NCBI GenBank assembly: GCA_013003465.1
Contig: JABDIZ010000069.1
Coordinates: forward strand, 1 to 17,423
Source of the DNA: Rhodothermaceae bacterium
GTDB taxonomy: Bacteria > Bacteroidota > Rhodothermia > Rhodothermales > Rubricoccaceae
DNA: 17,423 bases
Reading direction: 5' to 3'
How positions within the stretch are numbered: position 1 is the first letter of the stretch; every line of letters starts with the position of its first letter. Below are positions 1 to 7,585 of this stretch, piece by piece. Below the pieces are notes generated by a model that saw only the letters and a program-made list of their open reading frames with translations, made no database searches and had not been told where the DNA came from. A program made the translations under genes and the position numbers.

Positions 1-564
1 ATCCTTCGCAAGTCTGGCAACGAGGCCGTGCTGGAACAGGCCCGCCGCATGGAGCAGGAATTGGCCGACACCGGTATCCGGGTCTTTCTGGACGACCGCG
101 AGCAGCACCGTCCCGGCTGGAAATTCAACGAGTACGAGGTGCAGGGCGTGCCCATCCGTCTCGCCCTCGGCCCGCGCGACCTGGAGAACGGCGTCGTGGA
201 GTTGGCACGCCGCGACACGGGCGAGAAGCAATCCGTCGCCCTCGACGACCTCACCACGACGATTCGCGAGACACTCGACGCCATCCAACAAGGACTCTTC
301 GACCGTGCCCTCGCCTTCCGCCAGGAGCAGACGCGCATCGCCGATGATTACGCCACGTTCAAGTCCCTCATCGAGGAAGGCGGCTTCGTTCTGATGCACT
401 GGGACGGCACGGCGGAGACCGAGACGCAGATCAAGGAAGAGACCAAGGCCACCATCCGCTGCATCCCCTTCGGCGGGCAATTCGATGGGACCGACGAACC
501 CGGCACCGATCCCGTCTCCGGGCAACCTTCGGAGGGCCGTGTCGTCTTCGCCCGGGCATACTGA
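1..564 (+). CDS. proS: Prolyl-tRNA synthetase, C-terminal part (5' end outside window)
   Basis: The reading frame is open from base 1 and ends in TGA at 562-564, so only the last ~187 residues are present. ProRS charges tRNA-Pro with proline in the cytoplasm. The visible part starts in the anticodon-binding domain (RVFLDDREQHRPGWKFNEYE, then GVPIRLALGPRDLENG). It continues into the extra C-terminal domain of the archaeal/eukaryote-like (type 3) enzymes: FVLMHWDG, the ETKATIRCIP segment, and a terminal ARAY. In this class the C-terminal tyrosine is known to reach the active site. In zinc-binding members this domain carries several cysteines, but here only the one in TIRCIP remains, so zinc binding is probably lost. 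A GTG at 28 is internal and not the start. The family call is firm; the catalytic domain cannot be judged. Confidence 0.93.
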   Translation: MLRKSGNEAVLEQARRMEQELADTGIRVFLDDREQHRPGWKFNEYEVQGVPIRLALGPRDLENGVVELARRDTGEKQSVALDDLTTTIRETLDAIQQGLFDRALAFRQEQTRIADDYATFKSLIEEGGFVLMHWDGTAETETQIKEETKATIRCIPFGGQFDGTDEPGTDPVSGQPSEGRVVFARAY

Positions 565-608
565 GTGTGCTCTGAGGGCGTAGTTTGGGGCCTACCTAAC
601 TGCCCGCG

Positions 609-1304
609 ATGCCCCCCACCCTATCCACTACCGACGTGCGCGGTCAGCGTGGCTACCGCGTGGCAAACGCGCTCTCGTACTTCCTGAACCCCCTGGTGCT
701 GCCGCCGGTCGGATTCGGGTTGGTGCAGTGGCACCTGGGCGCGGGCGGGCTGGAGATCGCGTGGACGGTGGGCGTCTCGTTGGTGTTCTTCTGCCTTGTA
801 CCGCTCTTCTACGTGCTCGGGATGGTGCGGCGCGGGCGCACGGAGAGCCTGGAGGTGCGCGACCGGACGGCGCGACTCCGCCCGTTTCTGGTCGGGATTG
901 CCTCGTACCTGATCGGCCTAGCGGTGCTGGCGCTGACGGTGCGGACGGCGCTGCCGCTCATCGTCTCCATCGCCGCGCTCTTTCCGCTCAACACGCTACT
1001 CATCCTGCTCATCAACACGCGCTGGAAGATCTCGGTCCACATGACGACGCTGGCCGGGTTCGTCTCCATCCTGCTGTTCGTCGCGCTGACGGTGTGGCGC
1101 GATCTCCCATCCGACACCGAGGTGGCGCTGACGGCGGTGTCGGTCGCACCGCTGCTGCTCTTGCTGCCGCTGCTGATGTGGGCGCGCGTGCGAGTGAGCG
1201 CGCACACGACCGCCCAGGTCGTCGCGGGGGCCGCCTTCGGCCTGTTCGTGCCGCTCATCGAACTGTACGTGCTGGTCTATCACGTCCTCGATCTTGCGGG
1301 ATGA
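609..1304 (+). CDS. PAP2-like (phosphatidic acid phosphatase type 2) integral membrane protein
   Basis: This 231-residue protein is mostly hydrophobic, with about six membrane segments (near residues 25-42, 50-72, 93-112, 115-136, 147-163 and 175-191, plus a last one at 205-227). The PAP2 signature is recognisable but divergent. R84-x6-R91-P92 matches motif 1 (K/R-x6-RP). SVH (H144) stands where PSGH is expected, and R193-x5-H199-x3-Q203 stands for SR-x5-H-x3-D. The usual aspartate of the last motif is therefore glutamine, while both histidines are kept. PAP2 enzymes remove phosphate from lipid phosphates or isoprenyl diphosphates at the membrane; whether this one is catalytic is open. It starts 44 nt after proS. 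ATG at 609 is the first plausible start; there is no Shine-Dalgarno. TAGTTTG at 581-587 resembles a Bacteroidota -7 box. Confidence 0.75.
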   Translation: MPPTLSTTDVRGQRGYRVANALSYFLNPLVLPPVGFGLVQWHLGAGGLEIAWTVGVSLVFFCLVPLFYVLGMVRRGRTESLEVRDRTARLRPFLVGIASYLIGLAVLALTVRTALPLIVSIAALFPLNTLLILLINTRWKISVHMTTLAGFVSILLFVALTVWRDLPSDTEVALTAVSVAPLLLLLPLLMWARVRVSAHTTAQVVAGAAFGLFVPLIELYVLVYHVLDLAG

Positions 1305-1327
1305 GCGTGAGGCGTCAGCGAAGCCCC

Positions 1328-1358
1328 TTTCGACCACTCGAAAGCCGCCGTATCTTCT
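1328..1358 (+). promoter_or_regulatory. Candidate Bacteroidota-type promoter of the TonB receptor gene
   Basis: TTTC at 1328-1331 and TATCTTCT at 1351-1358 are separated by 19 nt. This matches the spacing and most bases of the Bacteroidota consensus TTTG-N19-TAnnTTTG. Transcription would begin near 1365 and leave a leader of about 85 nt before the ATG at 1451. The element is found by eye and degenerate at the last positions, so it is a candidate only. Confidence 0.4.
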
Positions 1359-1450
1359 CGGCCCACCTAACTACAGCCTCATCGCTGGTTGATACCGTCC
1401 GCTCGTACTTAGCCACCTGATGTAGCCCTGCTGCATCCCCGACGGTATTT

Positions 1451-3916
1451 ATGGTTCGCCACCTTTTGCTGCTCGCGCTCTTTGGATGGGGGGCGCTTCT
1501 GCTCTCTCCTACCGCCTTCGCCCAAAACAACTGGGGTGAAGTCGCCGGGCGCATCACCGACGCCGGTGCTGGATCGCCGGTCATCAGCGCCACGGTGCTG
1601 GTCGAAGGCACCAACTTCGGCACGGCGGCCGACGAGGACGGGCGCTACCGCCTGCGCCTGCCCGAGGGGCGCTACGCCCTCCTCATCCGCGCCGTCGGCT
1701 ACGAGGCGCAGACCGATTCCGTGCGCATCCGTAGAGGCACCACCATCACGCACGACGTGGCGCTAGCACAGGCGACCTTCGAGATGGAAGGCGCGCTCGT
1801 GGAAGGCCGCGGCGTCGAGGACGCCGTGGGCGTCTCGACCATCGACCCGGAGGACATCCGCGCCATGCCCACGCCCGTCGCCGATGCACTGCGTGGCGTC
1901 AAGGTGCAGCTCGGCGTGACGAGCAACAACGAAACCTCGAATGCCTACTCGGTGCGCGGCGGCGGCTACAACGAGAACCAGTTCTTCGTGGATGGCTTCG
2001 AGATCTACCGGCCGCTCCGTACACAGCAAGGCGAGCAGGAGGGTCTCGGCCTCGTCAACGCCGACCTCGCCGAGACGCTGACGCTCTACGCGGGCGGCTT
2101 CCCGTCGCGCTACGGCGGCAAGCTGTCGTCGGTCCTCGACGTGAGCTACGCGCGGCCTACCGGCCCCATCGGCGGAAGCATCTACGGCTCCACGCTCGAC
2201 GGCGGCGCCTCGCTGCGCGGGGGCCTCGCCGACGGTCGCGTCGGCCTCGCCATCGCCGCGCGCTCGGCCCGGCCGCGCCGCTTCTTCGCCACGCAGGAGC
2301 TCGAAGGCGTCTACGATCCCGACTTCCGCGACGTGCAGGGCCTCATCGATGTGCAGCTCGCCGATGGCCACGACCTCCACGTCCTCGGCATGGTGGCGCG
2401 CCACCGCTTCCGCCTGGAGCCGAGCCAGCGCGAGACCACCTTCGGCATCTTCCCGAACCAACTCCGCACCGTCGCCTTCCAGTTCGATGGCCTCGAAGAG
2501 GACGGCTACGATGTCTACTTCGGCGGCGCCCGCCTGACGAACCGGCTCTCACAGGCGCTCCGTGTCGAGCACAGCCTGTCGTACTTCGAGACCGATGAGT
2601 TCGAGACCTACGACGTAGCGGGCGACGTGACGCTCTTCCGGCTGGAGCGCGACCCCGACGCGCCGCCGAACGATCCATTCGAGGCCATCCAGACGGGCCA
2701 GGCCCGCCAGCGCGACATCGGCGACAACCGCGTCAGCGTGCAGACGCTGACCGGCGGCGGGCGCTACCGGCTGGGCGTGGGGCGCCACGCTGCCGAAACC
2801 GGCTGGCACCTCCGCCGCCTCACCTTCGACGACCGGCTCTTCGAGACCTCTGCCCTGGAGGGACGCGACGAGATGGGCAACCCCGTCTCCGTGACCGTCG
2901 ACTCGCTCAACGACGCCGCGACGCTCGACACGTGGCAGGCAGCGGCGTGGGCCGAAGACGCCTGGGATCTCCTTGCCGAGCCCGGCCGCCTCGTCGTCAC
3001 GGCGGGTGTCCGCGCCGACTATTTCGAGTTCAATGACGAGTGGACGGTCAGCCCGCGCTTCTCCGCCCGCTATCGCCTGAGTGACCTCACGACCCTCTCC
3101 GTCGCCACGGGCCTCTACCACCAAGCCCCGACCTACCGCGAGTTGCGCGGCGAGCCTGCGCCCGGCGAGAGCATCCTCGGCGCGCTCAACCGCGACCTCG
3201 AAAGCCAGCGCTCCTTCCTCGTCACGGCGGGCGCGGAGCACCTCTTCCCCAACACGCGCTTCTCGCTGCGCGGCGAGGCGTGGTATAAGGGCTTCGACAA
3301 CCTGATCTCGTACGAGTTGGAGAACGTGCGGGTGGTCTACTCCGGCGAGAACGACACCAAGGGATATGCCTACGGGCTCGACCTCCAAGTGCGCGGCGAG
3401 CTCGTGCCGGGTCTCGAAAGCTGGCTCAACTACGGCTTCCTCATGGCCCGCGAGGAGTTCCAAGAGCCCTTCATTACCGAGCGCAATGACGGCACCCGCG
3501 CTCGCCCCACCGATCGGCGCCACAACATCTCGCTCTTCGTGCAGGACTACGTTCCCGGCGATGACACATGGTCGCTCCACCTGCGTACGCTCTTCGGCTC
3601 CGGGCTCCCCTTCACCCCCCCCGCCGTCGGAGATGTGATCGACGGCGTGAGCGTGTTCGAGTCCGGCGAGCGCTCCAACGGCCGCTACCCTGAGTATTTC
3701 CGCTTCGACATGGGTGCGACCAAGCGCGTCCGCGTCGGGCGAAGCCCAGCAGGGCGACCGCTCATGCTGCGCCTAACCGCCGAGGTGCTCAACGTGTTCA
3801 ACATGAAGAACACGATCACCTTCGACTTCGTCGACAGCGGAGAGGGCTTCTTCGAGGGCGTCCCGACGCGCCTGACGCCGCGCACGGTCAACGTCCGCGC
3901 GCGCCTGGACTTCTGA
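1451..3916 (+). CDS. TonB-dependent outer-membrane receptor with N-terminal carboxypeptidase-regulatory-like domain
   Basis: The product (821 residues) is a TonB-energised beta-barrel transporter for an unknown ligand. Residues 1-24 form a signal peptide (hydrophobic LLLLALFGWGALLL, likely cleavage after TAFA). Residues ~30-108 are a CarboxypepD_reg beta-sandwich (GRITDAGAGSPVISATVLVEG, DEDGRYRL, VGYE), typical of Bacteroidota receptors. The plug spans ~115-235, with YSVRGGGYNENQFFVDGFEI and GGFPSRYGGKLSSVLDV. The rest is the barrel, ending NVRARLDF with the terminal phenylalanine expected of outer-membrane barrels. There is no SusD-like partner next to it, so it is not an obvious SusCD glycan pair; siderophore, metal or peptide uptake are all possible. 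The ATG at 1451 is the only start that gives a clean signal peptide. It appears monocistronic. Confidence 0.95.
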   Translation: MVRHLLLLALFGWGALLLSPTAFAQNNWGEVAGRITDAGAGSPVISATVLVEGTNFGTAADEDGRYRLRLPEGRYALLIRAVGYEAQTDSVRIRRGTTITHDVALAQATFEMEGALVEGRGVEDAVGVSTIDPEDIRAMPTPVADALRGVKVQLGVTSNNETSNAYSVRGGGYNENQFFVDGFEIYRPLRTQQGEQEGLGLVNADLAETLTLYAGGFPSRYGGKLSSVLDVSYARPTGPIGGSIYGSTLDGGASLRGGLADGRVGLAIAARSARPRRFFATQELEGVYDPDFRDVQGLIDVQLADGHDLHVLGMVARHRFRLEPSQRETTFGIFPNQLRTVAFQFDGLEEDGYDVYFGGARLTNRLSQALRVEHSLSYFETDEFETYDVAGDVTLFRLERDPDAPPNDPFEAIQTGQARQRDIGDNRVSVQTLTGGGRYRLGVGRHAAETGWHLRRLTFDDRLFETSALEGRDEMGNPVSVTVDSLNDAATLDTWQAAAWAEDAWDLLAEPGRLVVTAGVRADYFEFNDEWTVSPRFSARYRLSDLTTLSVATGLYHQAPTYRELRGEPAPGESILGALNRDLESQRSFLVTAGAEHLFPNTRFSLRGEAWYKGFDNLISYELENVRVVYSGENDTKGYAYGLDLQVRGELVPGLESWLNYGFLMAREEFQEPFITERNDGTRARPTDRRHNISLFVQDYVPGDDTWSLHLRTLFGSGLPFTPPAVGDVIDGVSVFESGERSNGRYPEYFRFDMGATKRVRVGRSPAGRPLMLRLTAEVLNVFNMKNTITFDFVDSGEGFFEGVPTRLTPRTVNVRARLDF

Positions 3917-3921
3917 GTGAG

Positions 3922-3961
3922 CTTCCCTCTGAGGGAAGGGGGGCAGCATCGGTGCCTGCCC
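3922..3961 (+). terminator. Two adjacent hairpins after the TonB receptor gene
   Basis: Six bases after the receptor stop codon, CTTCCC (3922-3927) pairs with GGGAAG (3933-3938) around a 5-nt loop. Directly after it, GGGCA+GCA (3941-3948) pairs with TGC (3953-3955) and TGCCC (3957-3961), with one bulged C and a 4-nt loop. No T-tract follows, so this is not a textbook intrinsic terminator. It may stop transcription or stabilise the 3' end before ada. Confidence 0.4.
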
Positions 3962-4036
3962 AACCGGCACAGCCTTCGGAATTCGATGCTCGTTTTTCGG
4001 TAGCGGGCGCTCTTCCGGTGCAGCTAGCTTCGTCTC

Positions 4037-5128
4037 ATGAGCGAGCCCAGCCCCCTATCCGCCATGCCGACAGAACGTGAGATGCTCGCGGCGTTCCTCT
4101 GCCGAGACGCTGCGTATGACGGCCTGTTCTTCACAGGCGTCCGCACTACCGGCATCTTCTGTCGCCCGACCTGCTCGGCACGGAAGCCCAAGCCCGAAAA
4201 CGTCGAGTTCTTTCCGAGCACTGGCGACGCGCTCGGCGCGGGCTACCGCCCGTGCCTGCGTTGCCATCCGATGGAACCCAGCGGCCACACGCCGGACTGG
4301 CTCCACCCCCTGTTGACGCGGATCGAAGAGACCCCCCTAGCGCGCGTCCGCGACCGCGACCTCGTAACGCTCGGGCTCGACCCGGGGCGCGTCCGGCGGT
4401 GGTTCCAGCGCAACCATGGCATGACGTTCCACGCCTACCAGCGCGCCCGCCGTCTCGGCTGCGCCTTCGAGGAGATCCAAGAAGGACGCAATGTGACAAC
4501 CACGGCGTTCGACCACGGCTTTGAGTCGCTAAGTGGCTTCCACAGCGCCTTCGCTCGGTTTACGGGTGCCTCACCAACCCAGACGAAAGACCGTCTCTTG
4601 ATCCATGTGACCCGCATTCTGACGCCGCTCGGCCCCATGATGGCGGCAGCTTCGGAGACCGCATTGCATCTGCTTGAGTTCACCGACCGGCGGATGCTCG
4701 AAACCCAACTTGAGCGCCTCGGACGACGCACTGGAGCTGTGCTCGCTCCGGGCACCAACGCCCTGCTAGAGCAGACCCAGACAGAACTGGCGGAATACTT
4801 CGACGGGGACCGGACGGCCTTCACCATCCCCCTCTCCCCGGCCGCGACGGCGTTCCAAACGACCGCGTGGCTGGCGCTGCAAGCGATTCCCTTCGGCGAA
4901 ACGCGCAGCTACGCAGACCAGGCTTCGATGCTCGGCCGACCGACAGCCGTGCGGGCCGTTGCCCGGGCCAATGGCGACAACCCCATCGCCATCATCGTCC
5001 CGTGCCACCGCGTGGTGGGGAGCGACGGCAAGCTGACCGGCTATGGCGGCGGGCTTCACCGCAAGCAGTTCCTACTCGACCTGGAGCGGCGCGTCGCTGG
5101 AAAGGACGTGCAACTGAGTATGCTGTAG
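4037..5128 (+). CDS. ada: Ada: bifunctional methylphosphotriester/O6-alkylguanine-DNA methyltransferase and transcriptional activator
   Basis: The full-length Ada (363 residues) has all three modules. The N-terminal zinc/methyl-acceptor domain has C42, C46, C73 and C76, with the same spacing as E. coli Cys38/42/69/72; C42 is the expected phosphotriester acceptor. The AraC-type helix-turn-helix region spans ~95-185 (GLDPGRVRRWFQRNHGMTFH, GFESLSGFHSAFARFTG). The C-terminal methyltransferase carries IIVPCHRVVG with acceptor C323 (E. coli Cys321) and the GYGGGLHRK motif. The protein takes methyl or alkyl groups off DNA irreversibly and, once methylated at the N-terminal cysteine, activates its own regulon. 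ATG at 4037 was chosen; an in-frame ATG at 4064 would also keep the domain. TAGCTTCG at 4025-4032 lies only 4 nt upstream of the ATG, which would give a leaderless message if it were a promoter. The gene converges with the lipoprotein gene 6 nt away. Confidence 0.96.
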   Translation: MSEPSPLSAMPTEREMLAAFLCRDAAYDGLFFTGVRTTGIFCRPTCSARKPKPENVEFFPSTGDALGAGYRPCLRCHPMEPSGHTPDWLHPLLTRIEETPLARVRDRDLVTLGLDPGRVRRWFQRNHGMTFHAYQRARRLGCAFEEIQEGRNVTTTAFDHGFESLSGFHSAFARFTGASPTQTKDRLLIHVTRILTPLGPMMAAASETALHLLEFTDRRMLETQLERLGRRTGAVLAPGTNALLEQTQTELAEYFDGDRTAFTIPLSPAATAFQTTAWLALQAIPFGETRSYADQASMLGRPTAVRAVARANGDNPIAIIVPCHRVVGSDGKLTGYGGGLHRKQFLLDLERRVAGKDVQLSML

Positions 5129-5134
5129 ACGCCC

Positions 5135-5668
5135 TCAGCCGCCACCGGCGAGCTCAGAGCGACGCTGAAGCGTAATCCGAAGCGTACCCGGTGTGGCCGT
5201 CTGTCCAGCATACGCCTGAGGATCGAAGGCTTGCAGGTTCACCGTGGTCGTGAGGGCGGCCGTGAGCCGTTGGTTGTCGCCACTCCGGGAAAAGGAGAGC
5301 GTTGAGGGCACCAGAATGGTTGCCAGGCGCTGGGCGTCCGTCTCGGTTTCGGCCACGAGGCGCGCCGTGGTGGTGGTCGCTGTGAACACAGCGTCCGCGC
5401 GCTGACTGGGTTGATCGGTCAGCTTAAACCGGATCGTTGCCTGGCCGCTGCCAAACAGCTCAACATCGGTGCTTGCCCCCACGAGCCGAGCCAGCACATC
5501 GGCATCGGCGAGGGCCGTGGCGGTGGGGTCGAACGTCAGTTCGGTGAAGTCGTAGGTACCCTCCAACTCAGCCGTAGGCGTGGACGGGTTGTTGGTGTCG
5601 CAGCCGGTGGTGAAGGCGAGCAGGAGCAGCGCGAGGACGGCGGCGGTGCAGCGGGGACAGGACAGCAT
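5135..5668 (-). CDS. Small secreted lipoprotein of unknown function
   Basis: This 177-residue protein begins with a lipoprotein signal peptide: MLSCPRC, a hydrophobic run AAVLALLLLAF, then lipobox TTGC with acylated Cys23. A short flexible linker (DTNNPSTPTAE) follows. The rest (LEGTYDFTELTFDP, ATIRFKLTD, ATTTTARLVAETETD, LRITLQRR) alternates polar and hydrophobic residues like a small beta-sandwich or lipocalin-like barrel. No enzyme motif is visible and I do not recognise the family. It should be anchored in the periplasm or at the surface. It is divergent from the TrpF-like gene across 179 nt and tail to tail with ada (6 nt between stop codons). It may be lineage-specific. Confidence 0.75.
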   Translation of the reverse strand: MLSCPRCTAAVLALLLLAFTTGCDTNNPSTPTAELEGTYDFTELTFDPTATALADADVLARLVGASTDVELFGSGQATIRFKLTDQPSQRADAVFTATTTTARLVAETETDAQRLATILVPSTLSFSRSGDNQRLTAALTTTVNLQAFDPQAYAGQTATPGTLRITLQRRSELAGGG

Positions 5669-5847
5669 GGCGGGGGACGAGGGTCGGAAGGGAACGGAAG
5701 TCGGCGGCGTCTACGGAGCCACCTACCGGAAGATCCGCGATTGCCACGCGGAACACAACGGACTACTGAACGGATTTCGCACGCAGTGGCCTCCCTGCTG
5801 CTCCGTCCGTTTTATTCTAAGCCGTCCCCATCCTTCCGGTCGGCCTC

Positions 5848-6519
5848 ATGCGATTCCGCCTCAAAGTCTGCTGCATCCGCAGCGTCGAGGAAGCCCGCCT
5901 CGCTATCGCCCTCGGCGCCGATGCGCTCGGGCTCGTGTCGGCGATGCCGAGCGGGCCGGGCGTCATCGCGGAGGCGCAGATTGCCACCATCGCGGCGGCC
6001 GTGGCCCCACCGGTCGCCACGTTCTTGCTAACCTCGGCGCAGGACCCTGAGACCATCATCGCACAGCAGCAGCGGTGCGGCGCCAACACGCTGCAACTCG
6101 TGGACGAGATGGCTCCCGAAGCCTACCCGATCTTGCGCGCGGCGCTGCCGGGCGTGAAGCTCGTCCAGGTCATCCACGTCACGGGACCGGAATCGGTCGA
6201 GGAAGCGACGGTGGTGGCTTCCGAGGTGGATGCGCTCCTGCTCGACTCCGGCAATCCGTCTGCGGCCGTGAAGGAGTTGGGCGGCACCGGCCGGGTACAC
6301 AACTGGACGTTCAGTCGCCGGATCGTAGAGGAGGCGCCCGTGCCGGTCTTTCTCGCGGGCGGACTGCATGCGGGCAACGTCGCCGAAGCCATCGCCCAGG
6401 TCCAACCGTTCGGCCTCGACGTGTGCAGCGGCGTCCGCACCGAGGAGCGTCTGGATGAGGCGAAACTGCGGCCCTTCATCGCCGCGATGCGGGCAGTGCG
6501 GACGGGCGGGAACGCGTGA
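5848..6519 (+). CDS. TrpF-like (phosphoribosylanthranilate isomerase family) beta/alpha-barrel protein
   Basis: The length (223 residues) and fold fit PRAI, which converts N-(5'-phosphoribosyl)anthranilate to CdRP in tryptophan synthesis. K6-V-C8 at the end of strand 1 gives the general-base cysteine, although the usual KVCGI is KVCCI here. LLLDSG supplies the catalytic aspartate D133. FLAGGL and GLDVCSGVR are the phosphate-binding strands 7-8 (typically GVDVSSGVE). The loop after strand 2, usually SPR or SKR with a substrate-binding arginine, reads MPSGPGVI and has no arginine. It may therefore be a PRAI-like paralogue with another substrate; no other trp gene is nearby. ATG at 5848 fits the first strand. 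TATTCT at 5813-5818 is a weak possible -10. The aldo/keto reductase gene follows 46 nt later on the same strand. Confidence 0.8.
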   Translation: MRFRLKVCCIRSVEEARLAIALGADALGLVSAMPSGPGVIAEAQIATIAAAVAPPVATFLLTSAQDPETIIAQQQRCGANTLQLVDEMAPEAYPILRAALPGVKLVQVIHVTGPESVEEATVVASEVDALLLDSGNPSAAVKELGGTGRVHNWTFSRRIVEEAPVPVFLAGGLHAGNVAEAIAQVQPFGLDVCSGVRTEERLDEAKLRPFIAAMRAVRTGGNA

Positions 6520-6565
6520 CGAAGGGCCGCCGTTGCGGGCGTCCCCTCCACCGATTCCCGTTCCC

Positions 6566-7582
6566 ATGCGCTACCGCCTCCTCGGCCCCACCGGTCTCCG
6601 CGTCTCGGAACTCTGCCTCGGCACCATGACCTTTGGTGACGACTGGGGCTGGGGCGCTAAATCCGACGCCGCCGAACAGATCCTCGACCGCTACGTCGAG
6701 GCAGGCGGCAACTTCCTCGACACGGCCAACCTCTACCAGAACGGCTCCAGCGAACGCATCCTCGGCGAGTTGCTCCAGGATGACCGCGACCGCTTCGTGC
6801 TCGCCACCAAGTACACGCTGCACGCGGGCGGCGAGGGGCCGAACGCGGCAGGCTCGCACCGCAAGAATCTGATGCAGGCCATCGACGCCAGCCTGGAGCG
6901 CCTCGATACCGATTATATCGACCTGCTCTGGGTCCACGCCTGGGACGAGTTGACGCCGATTGAGGAGACGATGCGCGGGCTCGACGACCTCGTGCGGCAG
7001 GGCCTCGTCCACTACCTCGGCGTGAGCGACTGGCCTGCGTGGGCGGTTTCCGCGGCCAACGCCATAGCGACAGCACGTGGCTGGACGCCCTTCAGCGCCC
7101 TCCAGATCGAGTACAGCCTGATCGAGCGGACGCCGGAGCGCGACCTTCTGCCGATGGCGCGCCACTTCGGCTTGACGACGACGCCGTGGAGCCCGCTCGG
7201 CGGCGGCGTGCTAACGGGCAAATACCTCGACGGCGAAAACGCCGGACGCCTCAGCGAGAAAGCACGGCAGCGCTCCGACCACAACCTCGGCATCGCCCGC
7301 GTCGTCGTGGACCTCGCCGACGAGATCGGCGCGACGCCTGCGCAGGTGGCACTCGCCTGGCTGCGCGCGCAGGGCGATGACATCCTTCTCATCCTCGGCG
7401 CCCGGACGCCCGAGCATCTGGAGGACAACCTCGGCGTCCTCGGCCTCACACTCAGCGAGGACCACCTCGCCCGCCTCGACGAAGTCAGCGCTATCGAGCT
7501 GGGCTTCCCGCACGCCTTCCTGAAGCTGCCGTTTGTCAAGGAGGGGATCTACAACGGCCTCCGGGACCAGATCGATGCCTGA
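6566..7582 (+). CDS. Aldo/keto reductase
   Basis: The product is a 338-residue NADPH-dependent oxidoreductase of the aldo/keto reductase superfamily, a cytoplasmic TIM barrel reducing aldehydes or ketones. The four catalytic residues are visible: D52 (FLDTANLY), Y57, K82 (LATKYT) and H124 (LLWVHAWD). N-terminal MRYRLLGPTGLRVSELCLGT is typical of the bacterial YajO/aryl-alcohol-dehydrogenase-like branch. The cofactor end is seen in TPWSPLGGGVLTGKYL and LILGARTPEHLEDNLG. The open frame extends upstream to 6368, inside the TrpF-like gene, but the family N-terminus starts at the ATG at 6566. It probably shares a transcript with the TrpF-like gene; the substrate is unknown. It is tail to tail with the R2lox gene, only 3 nt between stops. 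Confidence 0.93.
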   Translation: MRYRLLGPTGLRVSELCLGTMTFGDDWGWGAKSDAAEQILDRYVEAGGNFLDTANLYQNGSSERILGELLQDDRDRFVLATKYTLHAGGEGPNAAGSHRKNLMQAIDASLERLDTDYIDLLWVHAWDELTPIEETMRGLDDLVRQGLVHYLGVSDWPAWAVSAANAIATARGWTPFSALQIEYSLIERTPERDLLPMARHFGLTTTPWSPLGGGVLTGKYLDGENAGRLSEKARQRSDHNLGIARVVVDLADEIGATPAQVALAWLRAQGDDILLILGARTPEHLEDNLGVLGLTLSEDHLARLDEVSAIELGFPHAFLKLPFVKEGIYNGLRDQIDA

Positions 7583-7585
7583 CGC

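Noticed and set aside
728..1420. Plus-strand frame overlapping the PAP2-like gene in another frame
   Set aside because: It is Arg/Ala/Gly-rich without structure, whereas the 609-1304 frame has membrane helices and PAP2 motifs.
2549..3580. Minus-strand open frame (343 codons) within the TonB receptor gene
   Set aside because: Its composition mirrors the receptor codons and it has no domain; the plus-strand barrel is certain.
6368..6565. Upstream in-frame extension of the aldo/keto reductase into the TrpF-like gene
   Set aside because: The extra 66 residues are Arg/Ser/Pro-rich and the family N-terminus begins exactly at the ATG at 6566.
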